A DNA stretch of 58,546 nt from an uncultured Bacteroidales bacterium (GTDB lineage Bacteria > Bacteroidota > Bacteroidia > Bacteroidales > P3), in NCBI GenBank assembly GCA_900318835.1, contig ONLW01000016.1, positions 1 to 58,546 on the forward strand, written 5' to 3'. Of this stretch, positions 48,198-57,774 are shown piece after piece. The stretch's first letter is position 1. Every line of letters starts with the position of its first letter. The notes below the pieces were generated by a model, which saw only the letters and a program-made list of their open reading frames with translations, was not told the DNA's origin and ran no database searches. Made by a program: the position numbers and the translations under genes.

Positions 48198-50591
48198 TTA
48201 GCGCAATAGTAGCACCGTTCCCAGATACCGCTTGGCGACATTTCCCGCCAGGCGGTATTCGCATATATATGCATAGGCACCTTGCTGACACGCTGCACCG
48301 CGGATGTCCCTGCCGTCCCATCCCGCAACAGCATCGGTACATCGGGCCACAAGCAACCCCTGTCGGTTGTATATCGTCATCTCGTATTCCACCACCGCCT
48401 GGTTGGTGACCATCACAAAGCGGTTGTTCATCTCCCCGTCGGGGGTGAACACATTGGGGAACCAAACAGACACAATGGAAATCGGGAACACCAGCAGGGT
48501 ATCGCTGCAACAGCCTATCTCCGTGCATCCCTCCACGTTCACCCAAAGGCTGTCGCCCGTCACGTTGCCGAAGTGCCAGCGCACCTTGCGTCCTGTGGCC
48601 TCGCCACCGTCGGAGAAAGACCACCTCACACGCTTCACCGCCTCCGACAGCTCCTCCAGCGTCAGCACCGGGTTGTCGAAGTCGACGGCCTCTACATCAG
48701 CAACGACGCGCAACTCAGGATAGGGCTGCACGACTATCACCACACTATCGGCCACCGTGCCGCCGGGGGTCAGCAGGTAGTAGGTAGTGGTCGTCTGCGG
48801 GCTCACCGTCAGCAACCGGCATCCCGGACAACCGTCGAACGCCGTATCCACCGGCCGCGAGGACCATTGGAAGAAATCGGTCTGTAGGGCGCGAAGTACC
48901 ACACTGTCGCCCAAACAGATAGATTCCCTCGAGGGCACGATGACGGGCTGCACGGAGTGTGCCACCAAAAGCACCGAATCGGCCGACAGGCAGTAGCGCC
49001 GCAAGGTGAGCCGGGTGAGATTAGCCGACACAGAGGAGCGGAAAGCAAGCGTAACTTCGCTATTTTGATAGGTAAAGAAGGTGGCCCGCAGGATGCCGCC
49101 GGCGCATGCGATGTCCTCCGGCGCACGGCCCTGCACCTCCAGCGCCACCTCGCCAGTCACATCGGCCTCGAGCAGATAGCGTGTCTGCGACTCGACGGGC
49201 ACCGTCAGATGGAAGGTACCCAACAGGGTGTCCAACGACAAGCCGTGATAGACATGGTTCACAGTATCAACCCTTTCCACCTCGAGCCGCACCTGCTGCT
49301 CGCCGTCGGGTAGCAGCATCACATAGGCGTCGCGTTGCGTGCTGTCACCCTGCAGCGAGTCGGCTTGCCAGCGGTAGCGCGTGCCCTCGCTCTCCGTCCA
49401 GAGGTGCACCGCGGTGGGTCGTGAAATATACCAATCCGTCTGCTCCACCTCGATATCGGCGCCGCACGCCATAGGCGGAAGCCGACGGATGGAAAGCTCG
49501 AGAGAGTCCTTGACGGGACAGCCGTAGGCGTTCAGCCCGCGGTCGACGCCATAGTTTCCAGCCAGCGTCAACTCGCGGCCAAAGAAAGTGTAGGCCTCAC
49601 CGGGAAAGATGCTGTCGCGGACAAACGTCAGTTCCGACGGAAGCACCCTCAGCGTCAGCACCTTCACATGGCACAGGCAGGAGTCGGAGGAGAAGAATCC
49701 GTATTCGTGAATCACGAAGATGCGCGTGCCGGTGTCGGCCGTCTCGCTGGCCGCGAGGGCGATGCCGTTCCGCTGGTAGAGGCTGTGCTGACAGATGCTG
49801 TCGGTGATGTAGACGGTGTCGGTCGATTGCGGCGGCGGGCACGTGGCAGTATCCATCGTAATCCGCCAAATCTCGAATTCGTAGTAAAAATAGTTGGTCG
49901 AAACATAGTTCTGCGCCGGTCCCTGCGCCTTGCTGCGCATACGCAGCGCGAAATGGCTTCCGGCCGGTGGATTGCCATGCAACGGTATACACCAATGGTA
50001 CAACGAAGTGTCCGAAAGAGTAAACGAGCGTATGGCAAACGTCCCCGTATGAAGAAAAGATTCGTCGGGATGCGCCATATCCGTCACCCATCCCATCTCC
50101 AGACGGCCCCAGTAGCGTTCCTCTTCACCCCCCGGGGGATATGGGGCGGCGGGATTGAAATATCTTTCCAACCGCCCGTGCACCCGGATAGCGGCAGGAG
50201 CGGTGACAAACTCAGGGGCGATGAGCATGGCCATGCCGTGATGGGTCGAATCCTTGACGGCTATCTCGGCATATTGAGGCCATGACACGCCATCAACATA
50301 ATCGTTGAAACCGAAACGTCCCCTAGCCGAGTTGGCGTCGAGTATGTAAGGATAAGGGACATCATCGCCAAAGTCGAGGTATCCCGCCCAGCAGTTGTCG
50401 CTGTTCAACCCCTCCGTCCATGGGTATACGAGCTCTGTCGAATCGGATGGGGGTTGGAAACCCGTCAGCAAGTCGGTGGTGTAGGGCAGCGGCAACGGCT
50501 CGCATTGCCCCTGGGCCATCGCCACGGGAAACAGCATCGCGGCCAACAGTAGCCAGCGTGCCAACGACCAAAACATCCAATTGCATTTCAT
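48198..50591 (-). CDS. Large secreted protein with gliding-motility-type (T9SS type B) C-terminal domain
   Basis: A 797-residue protein with a signal peptide (about 1-28, ending MAQGQ), a long beta-rich middle with no enzyme motif that I recognise (repeated phrases with Asp-Ser-Cys such as DTVYITDSICQHSLYQRNG and PSRESICLGDSVVLRA are typical of Ig/PKD-like modules), and a C-terminal WFPNVFTPDGEMNNRFVMV domain ending in GTVLLLR, the CHU_C / type B sorting signal. It is likely bound to or released from the cell surface by T9SS. It faces nqrF tail to tail. Adhesin-like use is a guess. Confidence 0.82.
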   Translation of the reverse strand: MKCNWMFWSLARWLLLAAMLFPVAMAQGQCEPLPLPYTTDLLTGFQPPSDSTELVYPWTEGLNSDNCWAGYLDFGDDVPYPYILDANSARGRFGFNDYVDGVSWPQYAEIAVKDSTHHGMAMLIAPEFVTAPAAIRVHGRLERYFNPAAPYPPGGEEERYWGRLEMGWVTDMAHPDESFLHTGTFAIRSFTLSDTSLYHWCIPLHGNPPAGSHFALRMRSKAQGPAQNYVSTNYFYYEFEIWRITMDTATCPPPQSTDTVYITDSICQHSLYQRNGIALAASETADTGTRIFVIHEYGFFSSDSCLCHVKVLTLRVLPSELTFVRDSIFPGEAYTFFGRELTLAGNYGVDRGLNAYGCPVKDSLELSIRRLPPMACGADIEVEQTDWYISRPTAVHLWTESEGTRYRWQADSLQGDSTQRDAYVMLLPDGEQQVRLEVERVDTVNHVYHGLSLDTLLGTFHLTVPVESQTRYLLEADVTGEVALEVQGRAPEDIACAGGILRATFFTYQNSEVTLAFRSSVSANLTRLTLRRYCLSADSVLLVAHSVQPVIVPSRESICLGDSVVLRALQTDFFQWSSRPVDTAFDGCPGCRLLTVSPQTTTTYYLLTPGGTVADSVVIVVQPYPELRVVADVEAVDFDNPVLTLEELSEAVKRVRWSFSDGGEATGRKVRWHFGNVTGDSLWVNVEGCTEIGCCSDTLLVFPISIVSVWFPNVFTPDGEMNNRFVMVTNQAVVEYEMTIYNRQGLLVARCTDAVAGWDGRDIRGAACQQGAYAYICEYRLAGNVAKRYLGTVLLLR

Positions 50592-50864
50592 GACAAAATC
50601 ATTCCCTATATATAAAGAGTAACGGATGACCTTTTGGGCTCACTCTTTTAACTTTTTTTTCAGCAACAGCCCTTTTCGCCCCTTTTTTGCCGTTTGCAAC
50701 TCGCTATAAATCAATGTCTGAAAAGATTCCTCTCTTATTCCTCTCTTACTTCCCTCCAATCCCTCACATTAAGAGAAACTACACAAGTAAGCAATAATAA
50801 GGAGAGAGTAACGTTATAATAAGTAGAAAATAAATCATAAATATAAACTAAACATCTGGTAATC
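50592..50864. other. Divergent region between the type-B T9SS protein and the DUF6266 gene
   Basis: It holds a direct repeat, ATTCCTCTCTT twice in tandem (50726-50747), and an inverted relative, AAGGAGAGAG, at 50799-50808. No clear promoter was seen; the rest is AT-rich and unremarkable. Confidence 0.5.
50726..50808. repeat. 11-base tandem repeat with inverted partner
   Basis: ATTCCTCTCTT is repeated directly at 50726 and 50737; AAGGAGAGAG about 50 bases later is close to its reverse complement. It follows the same tandem-plus-inverted plan as the other arrays in the window. Confidence 0.65.
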
Positions 50865-51638
50865 ATGGCGAAGCAAGCAGGAGGATTTCTTGGCGGTTTC
50901 AATGGAAGGTTGGGGCCGGTGGTGGGCTACCGCTGGAAAAACATTTGGTGTGTGCGGTCGCAGTCGAACGATGTCCGCAATCCACGCACGGAGGCGCAGC
51001 AGCTGCACCGCGCCCTGTTCAAGGCCGAGGTGCAATTGGCCGGGCGCATGCGGTGGGCGCTGAACACAGGGCTCAAACTGCCGTCCGACGAGCTGAACAT
51101 GACACCGATGAATCTATTCGTAAGTGCCAACCAGCAGGCTTTCAGTGAGGTTGACGGAAAACTAAAGGTGGATTATGCCTCGCTGCGCATCAGCGGCGGC
51201 ACGGTGGCGCCGGTGGCGCTGACGGAGGTCTCGGTAGACGAGGACAACGTGCTGGAGGTCAGGTTCGAGAAGAATCCCCTCAGGAAAACGTGCAGTATGC
51301 ACGACAACGTCTATTTCTGGATATACAGCGAGGAGCTGGCAATGGGCTATCTGTCCAATCCTGTCTATCGGCGGATGCAACGGGCGAGCGTCGCCCTGCC
51401 GGATATGTTCGGCGGCCATGAGCTGCACGTCTACGCATTTGCGCAGGACAACACGGGGCGTTGCTCGGAAACGGCATACGCCCATAGCGGCAGCTCTTCC
51501 GATACGCAGGAAACAATTGATATTGAGACGGGTGAGGTGCTCTCTCCCACCCTCTCCGCACCCCTGGATACACCCCAAAGCAACGAGGCTGTCACCCGCA
51601 GCTCCCCGGAGACAGCAGAATTGTCGCGAAGCGACTGA
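50865..51638 (+). CDS. DUF6266-family protein
   Basis: A 257-residue protein beginning MAKQAGGFLGGFNGRLGPVVGYRWKN, the glycine-rich N-terminal signature of DUF6266, followed by VRSQSNDVRNPRTEAQQLHR. The middle (about 95-200) is beta-rich; the last 50 residues are Ser/Thr/Glu-rich and look disordered. These proteins are frequent in gut Bacteroidales and of unknown function; no signal peptide is seen. It is a single gene between two unrelated neighbours. Confidence 0.75.
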   Translation: MAKQAGGFLGGFNGRLGPVVGYRWKNIWCVRSQSNDVRNPRTEAQQLHRALFKAEVQLAGRMRWALNTGLKLPSDELNMTPMNLFVSANQQAFSEVDGKLKVDYASLRISGGTVAPVALTEVSVDEDNVLEVRFEKNPLRKTCSMHDNVYFWIYSEELAMGYLSNPVYRRMQRASVALPDMFGGHELHVYAFAQDNTGRCSETAYAHSGSSSDTQETIDIETGEVLSPTLSAPLDTPQSNEAVTRSSPETAELSRSD

Positions 51639-51719
51639 GGGACAGATTACCCTCTTGCGGACCTCGAAAAAGGTCTCGCCGTGTAAATTATTTTTTGTCA
51701 ATTAAAAAAAATATACTTT

Positions 51720-51743
51720 TTCGATAAAAAAATTACGATTTTT
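51720..51743 (+). promoter_or_regulatory. Regulatory element shared by aspA and sdhC (sdhC copy)
   Basis: TTCGATAAAAAA, AT, TACGATTTTT. It continues into GTCGAA, so that the whole 51720-51749 forms an imperfect palindrome (TTCGATAAAAA with TTTTTGTCGAA, one mismatch) of 30 bases, as expected for a dimeric regulator. Confidence 0.65.
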
Positions 51744-51767
51744 GTCGAAAATATGGTTTTTATTTCG

Positions 51768-51775
51768 TATATTTG
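51768..51775 (+). promoter_or_regulatory. Promoter (-7 box) for sdhCAB
   Basis: TATATTTG followed by C, 45 bases before the sdhC ATG. A TTTG at 51741 is 23 bases upstream, wider than usual, so activation by a bound protein may be needed. Confidence 0.65.
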
Positions 51776-51819
51776 CATTTTTAAATCAGTATAATTTAAA
51801 ACGTATAACATTAAAAGAT

Positions 51820-52773
51820 ATGGATTTACCCAAGATTCACTCCATTACCAAGAAGCTGTTTGTGGCTTTGGTGGGCGGCTTCCTGCTGCTGTTCCTGCTG
51901 TTCCACATGACGGCCAACCTCTTCATCCTGCGCCACGACGACGGCCAGTGGTACTCGGCATTCTGCCATTTCATGGGCACCAACTGGGTGGTGAAGATTT
52001 TTGAGCTTGTGCTCCTCGGCGTCATCGCCCTGCACATCCTGCTGACCCTATGGCTGGCCTTCACCAACCGCCTGGCCCGTCCCGTGCGCTACCACCAGGC
52101 CTCGCGCTCGAAGACCCACCCCGGCTCCAAACTCATGATATGGACTGGCATCCTCATCTTCGTCTGCATCGGTATCCACTTCTACGATTTTTACTTCGTC
52201 AAGATTGGAGTAGTGAAGGGAGACTACATGGTTGAAGTAGAAAAACTGCAGAACGACGAGGTCAACTCAATCCTCCAGTATTCCGCCCAGAGCGGCATGG
52301 CCCCCGCCGACGTGGTGGCCACCGTGGAGAACCAGATGGCCATGTATGCAGATCAGATGACTCCCGACCAACAGGCCGAGATGAAGGGCAACCTTGACAA
52401 GCTGCGCGCCGCCGTGCCTGTCGCCGAGCTCATCGCCATTGGACAACGTAGCGACGACGGCAAATGGATCCGCCACCTAGACTACGACCAGCGCACCATG
52501 CTCAAGGAGAACGCCCCCGACTGCGGCGTGGAACCCGATTTCTATTTCATGACCCGCGACAAGTTCAGCCACCTGCACATCGTCATCGGATACCTCTTCT
52601 TCTTCGTCATCATTTTCTTCCACCTGATGCACGCTTTCCCGTCGGTCTTCCAGACCCTCGGCCTGAACAACTATAAGTACAACCCCATCATCGAAGCCCT
52701 CGGTAAAATCTACACCTGGATTATCGTCCTCGGCTTCGCCGCAGTACCCATCTTAGTTTACTTAGGATTATAG
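51820..52773 (+). CDS. sdhC: Succinate dehydrogenase / fumarate reductase cytochrome b subunit
   Basis: A 317-residue membrane subunit with five helices (about 15-35, 58-80, 105-125, 245-268, 285-310) that holds heme b and passes electrons between quinone and the FrdAB part. LLFLLFHMTANL, VIALHILLTLWLAFTNRLARPV, and FHLMHAFPSVFQTLGLNNYKY are typical of the Bacteroidota type. It is about 80-90 residues longer than I would expect because of an extra loop (about 140-230, EVEKLQNDEVNS to DYDQRTML) between helices 3 and 4. The ATG at 51820 is preferred over the upstream frame start. It is 20 bases before sdhA. Confidence 0.9.
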   Translation: MDLPKIHSITKKLFVALVGGFLLLFLLFHMTANLFILRHDDGQWYSAFCHFMGTNWVVKIFELVLLGVIALHILLTLWLAFTNRLARPVRYHQASRSKTHPGSKLMIWTGILIFVCIGIHFYDFYFVKIGVVKGDYMVEVEKLQNDEVNSILQYSAQSGMAPADVVATVENQMAMYADQMTPDQQAEMKGNLDKLRAAVPVAELIAIGQRSDDGKWIRHLDYDQRTMLKENAPDCGVEPDFYFMTRDKFSHLHIVIGYLFFFVIIFFHLMHAFPSVFQTLGLNNYKYNPIIEALGKIYTWIIVLGFAAVPILVYLGL

Positions 52774-52793
52774 ACCTTAAAGACCCTTAAGCA

Positions 52794-54767
<1,974 letters not shown>

Positions 54768-54770
54768 GCC

Positions 54771-55529
54771 ATGAAATTCACACTACATATCTGGCGCCAG
54801 GAGAACGCCCGCGCCAAAGGGCACTTCGAGACCTACGAGATTGACAACATCAGCGCCGACTGCTCGTTCCTCGAGATGCTCGACCAGCTCAACGAGAAGC
54901 TGATCAACGACCATATCGCCCACCCCGTCTGCTTCGACAACGACTGCCGCGAGGGTATCTGCGGCATGTGCGGCCTCTACATCAACGGCCGTCCACACGG
55001 CAACGACGACGGTGTCACCACCTGCCAGCTCCACATGCGCCACTTCCACGACGGCGATGAAATCTGGGTCGAACCGTGGCGTGCCAAAGCTTTCCCTGTG
55101 ATTCGCGACCTGGTGGTTGACCGTACCGCCTTCGACAAGATTATCCAGGCCGGTGGCTACATCAGTGCCACCACCGGCGGCGTGCCCGATGCCAACAACA
55201 TCCTCGTGCCCAAACACAAAGCTGACCAAGCCATGGATGCCGCCGCCTGCATCGGTTGCGGCGCCTGTGTGGCAGCCTGCAAGAACGCCAGCGCCATGCT
55301 CTTCGTGGGTGCCAAGGTGAGCCACCTCGCCCTCCTGCCCCAGGGCCGTCCCGAGGCGCAGGACCGCGTGAAGAAGATGGTATGCAAGATGGACGAACTG
55401 GGTTTCGGTTCCTGCACCAACACTTACGCCTGCGAGGCCGAGTGTCCGAAGCAAATCAAGCGTCAAAACATCGCCCGCCTCAACCGCAACTGGATAGGTC
55501 AAATCTTCGGCCGCGACCGCAACAACTAA
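54771..55529 (+). CDS. sdhB: Succinate dehydrogenase / fumarate reductase iron-sulfur subunit
   Basis: A 252-residue electron-transfer subunit. The [2Fe-2S] ligands are in [14 protein letters not shown] and DGVTTC (about 57-83); [14 protein letters not shown] (about 160-173) and [10 protein letters not shown] (about 221-230) bind the other clusters. It joins SdhA to the membrane subunit. Last gene of sdhCAB, followed by a terminator hairpin. Confidence 0.96.
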   Translation: MKFTLHIWRQENARAKGHFETYEIDNISADCSFLEMLDQLNEKLINDHIAHPVCFDNDCREGICGMCGLYINGRPHGNDDGVTTCQLHMRHFHDGDEIWVEPWRAKAFPVIRDLVVDRTAFDKIIQAGGYISATTGGVPDANNILVPKHKADQAMDAAACIGCGACVAACKNASAMLFVGAKVSHLALLPQGRPEAQDRVKKMVCKMDELGFGSCTNTYACEAECPKQIKRQNIARLNRNWIGQIFGRDRNN

Positions 55530-55547
55530 CCAACGCATTCAAAATCA

Positions 55548-55580
55548 GCAAGCCGCCACACTCTTGGCGGCTTGCTTTGC
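55548..55580 (+). terminator. Terminator hairpin after sdhB
   Basis: GCAAGCCGCCA (55548-55558) pairs perfectly with TGGCGGCTTGC (55565-55575) around a 6-base loop. The T tract is short. Confidence 0.7.
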
Positions 55581-55590
55581 ATCCCTCGCA

Positions 55591-55606
55591 TCACCAACGT
55601 TGGTGA
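55591..55606. promoter_or_regulatory. Perfect 16-base palindrome upstream of the CDF exporter (candidate operator)
   Basis: TCACCAACGTTGGTGA reads the same on both strands. It ends two bases before the expected -33 position of the promoter whose -7 box is at 55631, a typical place for a metal-responsive regulator to bind. Confidence 0.55.
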
Positions 55607-55630
55607 TAGTGCCGTTTCCGGAAAAGTTCG

Positions 55631-55638
55631 TAATTTTG
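55631..55638 (+). promoter_or_regulatory. Promoter (-7 box) for the CDF exporter
   Basis: TAATTTTG followed by C, 47 bases before the ATG. No clear -33 element. Confidence 0.6.
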
Positions 55639-55684
55639 CAAACTGAAATTAAAGTTCAATCAACACAAAAAAACAATCAAAATT

Positions 55685-56689
55685 ATGGAACATACACACG
55701 AACACCATCACGAAGAACATGAGCATGGCCACGAAGCATGCTCCACGAGATTGCCGAACAAACACGGGCATCATGAACACCACGACCATCATGAGCATGG
55801 TCACGGTCACCATCACGCACACACAATAGAAAGATTGTCTACAATCTATATTGTAGCGGTAGCGCTCAATCTGGCTTTCGTCATCGTCGAGGCTGTAGCG
55901 GGCTTCGTCGGCAACAGCCTCGGCCTGCTCTCCGATGCGGGGCACAACCTCAGCGACGTCTTCTCGCTACTGCTGGCCATGATAGCGCTCAAGTTGGCCT
56001 CGAGCCACGCCACCAAGCGCTTCACCTACGGCCACCGCAAGGCCTCGGTGCTCATCTCGCTGCTCAACGCCATCATCCTCCTTGTTGCCGTGGGCGCCAT
56101 CATCGTGGAAAGCATTGAGAAATTCTTCACCCCCATGGAAGTCAACGGCACCCTAATCATCTGGACGGCCGCCGTGGGCATCGTCATCAACGGCGTGACG
56201 GCCTGGGTCCTCAGCCGACAGAACCAGCACGACATCAACACTCGCGGCGCATTTTTGCACATGCTGGCCGACACACTGGTGAGTGTCGGCGTGGTAGTCT
56301 CGGGTGTGGTTATCAACATCACAGGTTGGACCATCGTCGACCCTATCATCGGCCTAGTCATCGCCGTGGTCATTCTGGTGAGCACGTGGGACTTGCTATC
56401 TGAGAGCCTCCGCATGAGCACCGACGCCGTGCCCGAAGGCTTCGACGTCGACGACATCCAGAACCGCATCTCTGCCATCGACGGCGTCCTCAACGTGCAC
56501 CACCTGCACATCTGGGCAATCTCGACGACTGAAACGGCATTAACCTGCCACATCGTCATTCCCGACGCCACAATGCTCGAAGAGGTCACCGACCGCGTGA
56601 AAGAGCTCCTTGACGGCATCAACATCCACCACAGCACGCTGGAGTTGGAGACGAAGAGTTCACATTGCAAAGATGTGAATTGCTGCTAA
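55685..56689 (+). CDS. Cation diffusion facilitator (CzcD/ZitB-like metal exporter)
   Basis: A 334-residue metal/proton antiporter. A His-rich cytoplasmic N-terminus (about 1-42; several HxH and HHEEHEHGHE) is followed by six helices. The transport site is built from HxxxD-type motifs in helices 2 and 5 (LSDAGHNLSDVFSLL about 80-94; HMLADTLVSVG about 196-206). A C-terminal regulatory domain (about 250-334) ends in CKDVNCC, extra cysteines that could also bind metal. Zinc is the most likely substrate. It is a single gene with its own promoter and a palindromic candidate operator. Confidence 0.92.
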   Translation: MEHTHEHHHEEHEHGHEACSTRLPNKHGHHEHHDHHEHGHGHHHAHTIERLSTIYIVAVALNLAFVIVEAVAGFVGNSLGLLSDAGHNLSDVFSLLLAMIALKLASSHATKRFTYGHRKASVLISLLNAIILLVAVGAIIVESIEKFFTPMEVNGTLIIWTAAVGIVINGVTAWVLSRQNQHDINTRGAFLHMLADTLVSVGVVVSGVVINITGWTIVDPIIGLVIAVVILVSTWDLLSESLRMSTDAVPEGFDVDDIQNRISAIDGVLNVHHLHIWAISTTETALTCHIVIPDATMLEEVTDRVKELLDGINIHHSTLELETKSSHCKDVNCC

Positions 56690-56698
56690 ATTGATTAA

Positions 56699-56812
56699 GA
56701 GAAAACCCCTACGGGGTAATGGAATATAAGAGAGGAAGAAAACAGCTATTAAAAGGAAACGCCTAAAGGCGTATACCCCCCCTACTGGAAGATACCCCGT
56801 AGGGGTTTTCTT
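56699..56812. repeat. Nested inverted repeat between the CDF gene and the regulatory-domain array
   Basis: GAAAACCCCTACGGGGTA (56701-56718) pairs perfectly with TACCCCGTAGGGGTTTTC (56793-56810). Each arm also folds by itself (ACCCC-TAC-GGGGT), and the middle holds a third hairpin, ACGCC-TAAA-GGCGT (about 56759-56772). The outer ends in A and T runs could act as a terminator in both directions. Confidence 0.88.
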
Positions 56813-57773
56813 TTAATATTGTATCCGCAGTTGCACTCCGTCAATCTCAGCGCCGGAGGTCACGCCCGGTGCCTCCATGTCAATCAGCGGCTCCTTGTGA
56901 TCAATTATACCCATTATCTCTACACTACCCCTGCTTTCTAGTTCGATAACCATGAGCGGCATATCATTACCTTCACAGGGATGCGCTTTCGTGCATAGCC
57001 AACCTCTGAAACCACAAACTCATACTCACCCTTCTCCAGCTGAAGTTTGAAATTGCCGTCGAAATCGGTGCAGGTACCTGTCAAATACTTTCCGTCCTTC
57101 TTAACTATGACATTGAAAAACGGCAGCGGTTCTTTCGTCAAACTGTCTTTCACTACTCCTTCAAGCCATACAGACCTAAGTTCCTGATAGACGCGGGCCG
57201 TATCAGCAGGGTCAATAGAAATAATCCCCGCCAGACGCTCACAGGAAATCTCAATCTCCTCCAGTTGCTTAGCGCTAGGCGCTATCACGATGGTATCCAA
57301 CATTGCAGTCGGTGCTTTAATGTCCACCTCTCGGCGGTATTCGAGATATCCTACAGTCTTGGCCACCAGCATGTAATGTCCAGGTAATACGTGGAAACTG
57401 AAACGTCCATCGAAATCCGTAGTCTCCACCAGCACTCTAGAGGTGTCCCGATAGAGCATCACCTGCATAAACGCCTGTGGTTCTCTAAGAATGGAATCAA
57501 TAACCACACCCGTCACTTCGCACTCGTCCACCTGCCGCTCGTGCGACGGCGGTAATTTTTCTGTCTCAGTGCTTTGTGCAACAGCGCTACCAGTAACTCC
57601 CGAGCCAAGGCGTTCTCGAGGTACCGCACCTCGCTCTCGCACCTCGGACAGGTGCCCTTGCAGGGGCCTTGGTAGGTGCACTCCGGAATTTCTAGTTCGA
57701 TGCCGTTCTCCTCAGCGATACGGCGGCGTACCTCCTTAAGTTACTTACAGATATATTTACCGTGATTTTTCAT
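56813..57773 (-). pseudogene. Broken carboxypeptidase-regulatory-like gene with Cys-rich N-terminal domain
   Basis: Read from ATG 57773, the frame gives MKNHGKYICK, an in-frame TAA at 57741-57743, then LKEVRRRIAEENGIELEI and a Cys-rich segment CTYQGPC-KGT-CPRC-ESEVRYLENALA (C-x5-C-x3-C-x2-C). The coding pattern then moves to another frame near 57600 (SGVTGSAVAQSTETEK), followed by two CarboxypepD_reg-like beta domains (ECEVTGVVIDSILREP; LEGVVKDSLTKEPLPFFNV). Near 56965 a 4-base deletion relative to the neighbouring copy shifts the frame again; the lost tail (NDMPLMVIELE to QLRIQY) continues to TAA at 56813. One stop and two shifts make it a pseudogene unless recoded. It follows the next copy by one base. 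Confidence 0.72.
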
Positions 57774-57774
57774 A

